Source: Desulfamplus sp. | GTDB taxonomy: Bacteria; Desulfobacterota; Desulfobacteria; Desulfobacterales; Desulfobacteraceae | DNA: 11,867 nucleotides | Direction: 5' to 3' | NCBI GenBank assembly: GCA_015232935.1 | Contig: JADFYT010000046.1 | Location: forward strand, 1-11,867 | Shown here: piece by piece, positions 7,288 to 11,867 of the stretch | Layout of the letters: every line of letters starts with the position of its first letter | Numbering within the stretch: the first letter of the stretch is position 1 | Notes under the pieces: model-generated | Seen by the model: the letters and a program-made list of their open reading frames with translations, nothing else | Told to the model about the DNA's origin: nothing | The model's database searches: none | Position numbers and translations under genes: made by a program

Positions 7288-8325
7288 TTACTCACACTTT
7301 GGCTCTTTTCTAAGGTTCTTCCATATATCAACCATCTGTTTTGCGTCATCTTCTTTGCCCTGTCGAGCCATCCGGCTTATAAAATCAGAAAAAAAATCTG
7401 GATTGGCATCACGCCATTTAGCAAGCTCTCTGTCCGGAAAAGAGTGAAACCTGACTTTATTTTGCAACAAAAATTTTTTTGCCTCTTTTGCAGCCGCAAG
7501 AGTTGACTTTAACTCTTTTTGCCTTGCAAGTTGTGCCGTTTTTGTAAAAACTGTCTGAACATCCAGAGCAAGGGTCTTCCATATGTTGTCGCTTATCCAT
7601 ATCCCCCAGCCAGGCCCCTCCCATAAAACAACCTCTGTAATATGGGGTGCAAGTTCATATATCTTGTACGAAACCACAAGATCAACAGAAAAAGGGCATC
7701 CGTCAATTACGCCCATTTTCATGGCACTGTAGATATCTGGCAAAAAGAGAGGAACTGGCTTTGCCTTTGCAGCCTCTATCAGGCGAGGCATATCATTGCC
7801 CCAGGTTCTGATTCTTTTGCCTTCAAGATCTGAAAATTTAAGTACAGGTTTTTTTGTCACCAGCAGATAGGGATTAAGCAGATGAAAAAAAAGCGGATGG
7901 ATACGATTTTTTGAGGCCTCCTCTGTAAAAGCAGGAATTGTATCCATTAATTTTTTCATTATTTCACTTGCCTGACAGATGTTGTCCATGCCCATTGGTA
8001 TTGAGTTTGGAGCAGAAAAAAATGGCATTTCCGAAGAAAAATAGCCCGAAGACATTGCAGCCATATCAATCTTGCCGGTTTTGAGAAGCTCAAGATTCTC
8101 CTTGGGGTCAGCAAGTCCATTTGACCAGAAAATCCTGATCTCTATCTTACCTCCTGTTTCGGATTTGATCTGATCACAAAACCACTGGTCAATTCTGGAT
8201 CCTGCGGTATCGTCCGGAAATTGATGGTTCATTTTCAGAATTGTGACAGCATGAAGTCTGTCAGCTGGAAATATCAAGATCAGCAAAACAGGAAGTGAAA
8301 AGAAAAATGTCTTTCTAATAAACAT
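7288..8325 (-). CDS. TRAP-transporter-type (DctP family) periplasmic solute-binding protein
   Basis: The protein has 345 residues. The N-terminus MFIRKTFFFSLPVLLILIF followed by PADRLHA is a Sec signal peptide with likely cleavage after HA, so it acts in the periplasm. The mature part has DctP-family features: LKMNHQFPDDTA, GGKIEIRIFWSNGLADPKEN, LKTGKIDMAAMSSGYFS, PYLLVTKKPVLKFSDLEGKR and IRTWGN, which contains the Arg that commonly pairs with the substrate carboxylate, then YSAMKMGVIDGCPFSVD. Members bind organic acids for the DctQM membrane subunits, but no dctQ or dctM is in the window, and the kinase gene follows 150 bp downstream. A role in presenting a ligand to that kinase is therefore possible. 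I chose the ATG at 8325 because AAGAGGA (8334-8340) is spaced eight bases from it; an in-frame TTG at 8331 is too close. The ligand is unknown. Confidence 0.88.
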   Translation of the reverse strand: MFIRKTFFFSLPVLLILIFPADRLHAVTILKMNHQFPDDTAGSRIDQWFCDQIKSETGGKIEIRIFWSNGLADPKENLELLKTGKIDMAAMSSGYFSSEMPFFSAPNSIPMGMDNICQASEIMKKLMDTIPAFTEEASKNRIHPLFFHLLNPYLLVTKKPVLKFSDLEGKRIRTWGNDMPRLIEAAKAKPVPLFLPDIYSAMKMGVIDGCPFSVDLVVSYKIYELAPHITEVVLWEGPGWGIWISDNIWKTLALDVQTVFTKTAQLARQKELKSTLAAAKEAKKFLLQNKVRFHSFPDRELAKWRDANPDFFSDFISRMARQGKEDDAKQMVDIWKNLRKEPKCE

Positions 8326-8333
8326 TGCCAATA

Positions 8334-8340
8334 TCCTCTT
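8334..8340 (-). promoter_or_regulatory. Ribosome-binding site that fixes the dctP-like start
   Basis: On the minus strand AAGAGGA is followed by eight bases and then ATG (8325-8323). The upstream in-frame TTG (8331-8329) begins only two bases after it, too close for normal initiation, so the ATG is preferred. Confidence 0.65.
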
Positions 8341-8497
8341 TAGTGATCATTATCATGTTCGATGGTTTTGCAATGAGTCCAGAACCAGACAGATATCCTC
8401 TGAAGTGTTCTTTCAAGGTCTGGTTGTCGGGCAGAAAACTATTCGCGAACTTGAATAGCCTGAAAATAGACTCGACAGTTTAAACTTGAAGAAGCAG

Positions 8498-8533
8498 TAG
8501 TTCTAATTTGGCTGCATTAGTTCTAATTTGGCT
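8498..8533. repeat. 20-bp-period direct repeat
   Basis: TAGTTCTAATTTGGCT occurs identically at 8498-8513 and 8518-8533, with GCAT between the copies. It is non-coding. The two perfect 16-base matches point to a recent tandem duplication. Confidence 0.9.
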
Positions 8534-8564
8534 TTTGACGAGGCCATCAAAATTGATTTTTATG

Positions 8565-8597
8565 GTGACGGATATTTAAAAATCGTGATGGACATTT
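8565..8597. repeat. Imperfect 20-bp-period direct repeat
   Basis: GTGACGGATATTT (8565-8577) recurs as GTGATGGACATTT (8585-8597) with two differences and the same 20-base period as the neighbouring repeat at 8498. It is short enough that chance cannot be excluded. Confidence 0.5.
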
Positions 8598-8638
8598 TTT
8601 TTTGATGTTAAACAGGTTCATTGTTGTTAATCAACCTT

Positions 8639-8694
8639 TTTTTTCCTGAACCAACTATTTTACAGATTTTTTCCTGAAACAGCTATTGTACAGA
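8639..8694. repeat. 28-bp tandem duplication
   Basis: Two adjacent 28-bp units start with TTTTTTCCTGAA (8639-8666 and 8667-8694). They differ at three bases (CCAACTATTTTACAGA versus ACAGCTATTGTACAGA). They lie immediately upstream of the predicted promoter for the Nudix gene, so copy number could alter upstream promoter sequence. Confidence 0.88.
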
Positions 8695-8702
8695 CAGTCG
8701 GG

Positions 8703-8731
8703 TTGCATTGAATACAATTGTCCAGGATAAT
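8703..8731 (+). promoter_or_regulatory. Sigma70-like promoter for the Nudix-M48 operon
   Basis: TTGCAT (8703-8708) and GATAAT (8726-8731) are separated by exactly 17 bases, matching the -35 and -10 consensus at four and five of six positions. Transcription would start near 8738 and leave a leader of about 160 bases before the Nudix ATG. A second possible -35, TTGACA (8746-8751), is a perfect match but has only poor -10 partners (CATATT at 15 bases, TATTTA at 17). Confidence 0.55.
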
Positions 8732-8788
8732 GTATTTGTGTTCACTTGACAACAGAGCTCATTAACCATATTTATGCGTCAATGGCCA

Positions 8789-8852
8789 CTCCCTAAAGGA
8801 AGAGGCTTGCAAAAGCCCTGGTTGACAAGGGAGCACAGGATTAATCTTGTGC
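8789..8852 (+). promoter_or_regulatory. Structured leader upstream of the Nudix gene
   Basis: CTCCCT (8789-8794) pairs with AGGGAG (8828-8833). This encloses GGCTT-GCAA-AAGCC (8804-8817), a five-pair hairpin with a GNRA-type tetraloop. Next comes GCACAGGA-TTAA-TCTTGTGC (8833-8852), an eight-pair hairpin with one G-U pair that is also nearly palindromic in DNA. It ends 44 bases before the Nudix start, downstream of the predicted promoter, so it would be in the mRNA. It could be a regulatory leader, an operator, or a remnant of a structured mobile RNA. It does not match a riboswitch class I can name. Confidence 0.4.
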
Positions 8853-8896
8853 GGAAGTTGATGTATGTATGAACAGCAAGAAAAGGTACCCTTTGC

Positions 8897-9553
8897 ATGA
8901 ATATTATTGAAACAAAAAAAATGACTGACTTTAACCATCTCAACCTCTTTTCCATAAAATATCAAGACAGGATCGGCAATCCCAAATCATGGATATTCGC
9001 ATCAAGATCAGAAATACCTGATGTAATGAACGCTGATAAAAAACTCAATGAGATCGAACTCAATGAGACTAATATTGATAAAACAAAAAACACCGCGAAC
9101 CAAGCACCACACGCCATGAACCAAAAACCACACGCAGTAGTTCTGGTTCCGTTCCATCAGGAGTATCAGAAATTAGTTATAATAAAGGAATTTCGCGTAC
9201 CTCTTGGCGATTATCAGTACGGGTTTCCGGCAGGGCTTATGGACAAGGGGGAACAGATTGAAGAGACAGCGGCACGGGAATTGAGGGAAGAGACAGGACT
9301 TGATATTACAAGCGTTATCAGAACAAGTCCTGTAATATACTCATCATCAGGGATGACAGATGAATCTATAGCCCTGGTTTATGTCAACTGCACAGGCACC
9401 CCATCGGTCAAATGGAATGAAGACTCCGAGGATATCACTGTCTTGATGGTCTCAAGTAAAGATGCTCAAGAGCTTGTTTCAACACCCGGGATAAAATTTG
9501 ACGTAAAATCATGGATTGTACTTTCAACATTTGCAAGAACAGGTAAAATCTGA
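8897..9553 (+). CDS. Nudix hydrolase, ADP-ribose pyrophosphatase-like
   Basis: The 218-residue protein has a perfect Nudix box, G-x5-E-x7-REL-x-EE-x-G-L, at residues 113-135 (GLMDKGEQIEETAARELREE then TGL), which holds the Mg2+-binding glutamates. The GFPAG segment before it, the IIKEFRVPLGDYQYGFP strand and the N-terminal SWIFASR beta region resemble ADP-ribose/sugar-nucleotide pyrophosphatases (NudF type), which cleave ADP-ribose to AMP and ribose-5-phosphate in the cytoplasm. The exact substrate is inferred only. Residues about 45-80, between the N-terminal domain and the AVVLVPF strand, form a repetitive polar insert. The ATG at 8897 has AAAAGG (8881-8886) ten bases upstream; an alternative ATG is at residue 9. 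Its stop abuts the M48 gene ATG. The recycling of NAD breakdown products connects it loosely to the nad operon at the other end of the window. Confidence 0.87.
   Translation: MNIIETKKMTDFNHLNLFSIKYQDRIGNPKSWIFASRSEIPDVMNADKKLNEIELNETNIDKTKNTANQAPHAMNQKPHAVVLVPFHQEYQKLVIIKEFRVPLGDYQYGFPAGLMDKGEQIEETAARELREETGLDITSVIRTSPVIYSSSGMTDESIALVYVNCTGTPSVKWNEDSEDITVLMVSSKDAQELVSTPGIKFDVKSWIVLSTFARTGKI
9042..9069 (+). repeat. 15-bp-period in-frame repeat in the Nudix gene
   Basis: AACTCAATGAGAT (9042-9054) recurs as AACTCAATGAGAC (9057-9069), giving LNEIE then LNETN (residues 50-59). It lies in the polar insert before the Nudix core. Confidence 0.8.
9098..9139 (+). repeat. 21-bp in-frame tandem duplication in the Nudix gene
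   Basis: Two 21-bp units encode NQAPHAM (residues 68-74) and NQKPHAV (75-81). The insert ends exactly where the conserved strand AVVLVPF begins, so the duplication has pushed the N-terminal domain away from the catalytic fold without breaking it. Confidence 0.87.
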
Positions 9554-11455
9554 ATGTTTTCCAATTTCATATACTTTCTGGTCGCCCTTATTCTCTACTC
9601 TACCAGTGAATTTCCAGGTACAGAGATGCATATGCCCCACAATGCTTTGTGGACAGCAATCTTTCTTGTTTTTATATTTGCCCTGATATGCCGCCTTGCC
9701 TTTAAACGCCTGGAGCGAACCGCTGAAGATTCCACAGGCATAATGACTCTGGACCAGCAGGTGGAAAAAAGCCTTTCAAGACTCTCCATTCTGGCTCTTG
9801 TGCTGTTCGCGGCTGACCTCTATATTCTCAGGTTGAATATCCTGCTTGATAATATATGGCTTTTCAGGCTGTTTCCCACCCTGGAAGCTGTTGTTTTTCT
9901 CTCTGTTTTCCTGTTATATCTTGTGCTGGTATGGAACTCTTCCTGGAACATTCAAAAGAGCCATTTTACAGGCTATGTCTCAAAAAAGAGCTTTGTTCTA
10001 TCCAATATCTCCTTTTCACTGCCTGCTCTGCTGCCCTGGTTTCTGCTTTCATTTACCGCTGATATTATTGAACTTGTACCGTTTGATCAGCCAAGGGGAT
10101 TTCTTTCAACTCCTCAGGGCGAAATCACTTACGTGCTTGTTTTTTTAATTGCGGTGGCCTGCCTGGGGCCTCTTTTGATACAGAAAATGTGGGGATGCAA
10201 ACCACTTGAACCGGGATTTGCAAGATCAAGAATCCAGTTTCTGTGTGACAGGGCAAAATTAAAATACGCGGATATCCTGAAATGGGAGCTGTTTGGCGGT
10301 TCAATGATAACCGCCGGAGTAATGGGTCTCTGGGGAAAATTCCGTTACATCCTTGTTACGCCCGCAATGATCAAAAACCTTGATCCTGAAGAGATAGATG
10401 CGGTTATTGCACACGAGATCGGCCATATTCAAAAAAAACATATTCATTTTTATCTTCTGTTTTTTGCCGGATATATTGCATGTGTATATTCCCTGTTTGA
10501 TCCCGTAGTTCTTATATATTATTCTGAACCGCTTATGAAGCTCATATCTTTTTCAGGTATTGACCATGAGACCGGAATAACACTTGTGCTGAGCCTTGTC
10601 CTCATTATGGCTTTTCTGATTTATTTTCGGTATGTATTTGGATTTTTCATGAGAAACTTTGAGCGCCAGGCTGATATCCATGTCTATAATTACCTTCCTG
10701 ACTCATCTGCTCTTATCCGGACATTCCACAGGATAGCGGGATCAAGCAGGCAATCATGGGAGAAGCCTAACTGGCACCATTACAGCATAAAGGAGCGAGT
10801 TGACTTTCTACATCTGTGCGAACTCAATCCTGAATATATCAACAGGCACAACAAAAAAGTAACATGGATGGTTAAGGGGTATATAATTACAATGGTGATT
10901 GTCTGCTCTGCTGGATATTATTTCAATTACGGACAGGGCAAAGAGAGAATCAATGAATTTCTTGCAGAAAGGATTTTCAATGAACAACTTGTGAATGGAG
11001 CACTTCAGGCCGGAGATTACAATATTGAAACCCTGCTCATAGCCGCAGACTATTACTACAATAAAGAAAAATTTGACAAAGCTGTTTCATATTACAATGC
11101 TGTCATATCGCTTGATCCAGTTAACACCCATGCCTTAAATAACCTTGCCTGGCTGTTTGCGACATGCGAGGATGAAAATTTCAAGGATCCTCCAAAGGCT
11201 CTGGAACTTGCCACAAAAGCTGTTGAGGCGGAAAAGGCAAAAGAGAAATCTTATCCAGACAAGACCGAAGATTCACAAAACCTGATTCGGCCAGCTCTGC
11301 CTTCTCATATCCTTGATACCTATGCAGAGGCATGTTTTGTCAATGGATATTATACCGAAGCTCTCAATGCCGCTAAAGAGGCTCTTGAAAATGCCACCGA
11401 TAAAAAGGATTACTACCAGCAACAGGTAAGCAGGTTTGAAAACTCAAAAATTTAG
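9554..11455 (+). CDS. Membrane M48-family zinc metalloprotease with C-terminal TPR region
   Basis: The 633-residue protein has about six N-terminal membrane segments (roughly 2-18, 31-50, 76-96, 108-128, 150-172 and 190-210). The catalytic motif HEIGH (H287, E288, H291) follows DPEEIDAVIA; two more membrane segments follow (297-325 and 340-363). The third zinc ligand is E370 in NFERQADIHVYNY, and HHYSIKERVDFL (408-419) corresponds to the conserved HP-x-x-x-x-RI region of Ste24/HtpX relatives. A further helix (437-458) leads to tetratricopeptide-like helices (about 495-630, with YNKEKFDKAVSYYNAVISLD and ALNNLAWLFATCED). Catalytic residues are complete, so it should be an active protease at the inner membrane, perhaps in protein quality control. 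Substrates are unknown. It starts directly after the Nudix stop, with AGG at 9541-9543, so translation is probably coupled. Confidence 0.87.
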   Translation: MFSNFIYFLVALILYSTSEFPGTEMHMPHNALWTAIFLVFIFALICRLAFKRLERTAEDSTGIMTLDQQVEKSLSRLSILALVLFAADLYILRLNILLDNIWLFRLFPTLEAVVFLSVFLLYLVLVWNSSWNIQKSHFTGYVSKKSFVLSNISFSLPALLPWFLLSFTADIIELVPFDQPRGFLSTPQGEITYVLVFLIAVACLGPLLIQKMWGCKPLEPGFARSRIQFLCDRAKLKYADILKWELFGGSMITAGVMGLWGKFRYILVTPAMIKNLDPEEIDAVIAHEIGHIQKKHIHFYLLFFAGYIACVYSLFDPVVLIYYSEPLMKLISFSGIDHETGITLVLSLVLIMAFLIYFRYVFGFFMRNFERQADIHVYNYLPDSSALIRTFHRIAGSSRQSWEKPNWHHYSIKERVDFLHLCELNPEYINRHNKKVTWMVKGYIITMVIVCSAGYYFNYGQGKERINEFLAERIFNEQLVNGALQAGDYNIETLLIAADYYYNKEKFDKAVSYYNAVISLDPVNTHALNNLAWLFATCEDENFKDPPKALELATKAVEAEKAKEKSYPDKTEDSQNLIRPALPSHILDTYAEACFVNGYYTEALNAAKEALENATDKKDYYQQQVSRFENSKI

Positions 11456-11536
11456 ATAACGGCCATACCCTGATGGGCACAACCAAAAATTAAAGTCTTA
11501 TAATTACAGCTATTTGAAAGAACTTTCACATAAAAG

Positions 11537-11587
11537 ATATTCCGGCATATTTTTGAAATGCCGGAGTTTTGAAAAATGCCGGAATAT
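11537..11587. terminator. Palindromic element with alternative hairpins, likely bidirectional terminator
   Basis: ATATTCCGGCAT (11537-11548) is perfectly complementary to ATGCCGGAATAT (11576-11587), and a third copy ATGCCGGA (11558-11565) lies between them. On the plus strand TCCGGCAT/ATGCCGGA forms an eight-pair hairpin followed by GTTTT. On the minus strand the 12-pair long-range stem is followed by CTTTT. It lies 81 bases past the M48 stop and downstream of the convergent partial gene, so it could end both transcripts. Confidence 0.5.
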
Positions 11588-11615
11588 GGGGATATCTTGA
11601 AGGTATTGTACTGCA

Positions 11616-11691
11616 ATCGCAGCAAAGCTGGATATGTTCTTGCTCGGGAATTTCAATCAGACATTAATTGCAACCAAGCTGCCTATGTTCT
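11616..11691. repeat. Dispersed intergenic repeat, copies 2 and 3 in tandem (period 51)
   Basis: The 25-base cores 11616-11640 and 11667-11691 share GCA-n-C-n-AAGCTG-nn-TATGTTCT and are 51 bases apart. The second, with its upstream half (11641-11666), matches 7174-7225 over the whole unit. All copies lie outside genes. Confidence 0.7.
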
Positions 11692-11715
11692 GCAGCAACG
11701 TACTTATTCTCCATA

Positions 11716-11867
11716 TTACCTGCTATCCATAGGAATATACCAGTCGATACTGCTTTTTGGTATTAATATGAATCTTGGCTTGGCACCTTTTATCTGACCA
11801 GTCTCTACTGCATTATACATTTTCACATGAGCTGATCTGTCTTCGTCAATAAAATCCGAGAAACGCT
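11716..11867 (-). CDS. C-terminal fragment of a possible excisionase-like DNA-binding protein
   Basis: Reading the minus strand from 11865, an open frame of 49 codons runs in from the right edge and ends with TAA at 11716-11718. It includes FIDEDRSAHVKMYNAVETGQ, then IKGAKPRFILIPKSSIDWYI and PMDSR. The pattern V-x-x-A-x-x-x-G-x-IKG followed by a short hairpin and I-P-x-S-x-I-D-x-Y-I resembles the C-terminal half of excisionase/MerR-type winged helix-turn-helix domains, in which the helix is followed by IPxxxID. That similarity is recognition by eye only. The composition is protein-like with varied hydrophobic spacing, which supports a real gene. The start, full length and promoter are outside the window. 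Confidence 0.55.
   Translation of the reverse strand, partial: RFSDFIDEDRSAHVKMYNAVETGQIKGAKPRFILIPKSSIDWYIPMDSR

Larger units (their letters stand above)
8341..8896. other. Gene-free divergent intergenic region, rich in short duplications
   Basis: No convincing protein gene is seen in these 556 bases between the divergent dctP-like and Nudix genes. The stretch holds an inverted repeat CTATTC/GAATAG (8439-8458, containing the palindrome TTCGCGAA), three short direct repeats, long T runs, a sigma70-like promoter and a structured leader for the plus-strand genes. A promoter for the minus-strand pair must lie here too. I found only a weak candidate: GATAAT on the minus strand at 8349-8354 without a good -35 box. 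Confidence 0.6.
11456..11715. other. Intergenic stretch between the M48 gene and a convergent partial gene
   Basis: These 260 bases hold a palindromic terminator-like element and one full plus one 25-bp copy of the dispersed repeat. No protein gene is supported: the plus-strand frame opening at 11576 has no ribosome-binding site, starts inside the palindrome, and overlaps the convergent coding sequence. Confidence 0.55.

Noticed and set aside
7128..7349. Minus-strand open frame bridging the dctP-like and kinase genes
   Set aside because: It overlaps the end of the dctP-like gene in another frame, covers a dispersed non-coding repeat and has no protein-like pattern.
11576..11797. Plus-strand open frame of 73 codons
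   Set aside because: It starts inside a palindrome, lacks a ribosome-binding site and overlaps the more protein-like minus-strand frame ending at 11716; its internal similarity reflects the DNA repeat.

Overview
The window looks like chromosomal DNA of a Gram-negative, anaerobe-type bacterium. My best guess is a Desulfobacterota (Desulfobacterales-like) genome. This is inferred from the de novo NAD genes in the order nadC-nadA-nadB, a very large double-Cache hybrid histidine kinase beside a TRAP-type (DctP) binding protein, and moderately AT-rich DNA with many A/T runs. No rRNA, tRNA, transposase or CRISPR array is visible, so the taxonomic call is soft.

Layout. Positions 2-3110 (+) hold the end of nadC, then nadA and nadB, packed as one operon for making nicotinate mononucleotide from aspartate. 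A weak hairpin at 3120-3150 lies between the convergent nadB and kinase genes. Positions 3250-8325 (-) hold a DctP-family solute-binding protein followed by a 1295-residue membrane hybrid sensor kinase. The two are in tandem and may form a ligand-sensing pair. A gene-free stretch at 8341-8896 carries several short tandem duplications, a good sigma70-like promoter and a structured leader. Positions 8897-11455 (+) hold an ADP-ribose-pyrophosphatase-like Nudix hydrolase directly abutting a membrane M48 metalloprotease with a C-terminal TPR tail. Past 11455 there is a palindromic terminator-like element, two copies of a dispersed repeat, and the C-terminal 49 codons of a minus-strand gene that runs off the right edge and resembles excisionase-type DNA-binding domains.

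The most distinctive thing in the window is not a gene but a pattern. Short tandem duplications (periods 15, 20, 21, 24, 28, 30, 42 and 52 bp) recur in several genes and in the main intergenic region. Three unrelated in-frame ones expand nadA to 453 codons without touching its three Fe-S cysteines. Two more expand the Nudix N-terminal domain. One of 42 bp adds two heptads to the kinase signalling coiled coil. One of 52 bp, not a multiple of three, sits across the 3' end of the kinase gene and has shifted its frame and stop codon, yet leaves a nearly equivalent tail. This suggests a genome with active replication-slippage or short-homology duplication, tolerated at surface loops.

Separately, a roughly 51-bp non-coding repeat occurs once between the kinase and dctP-like genes and as one full and one 25-bp copy near the right edge. 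No complete novel defence or mobile system can be supported from this sequence.
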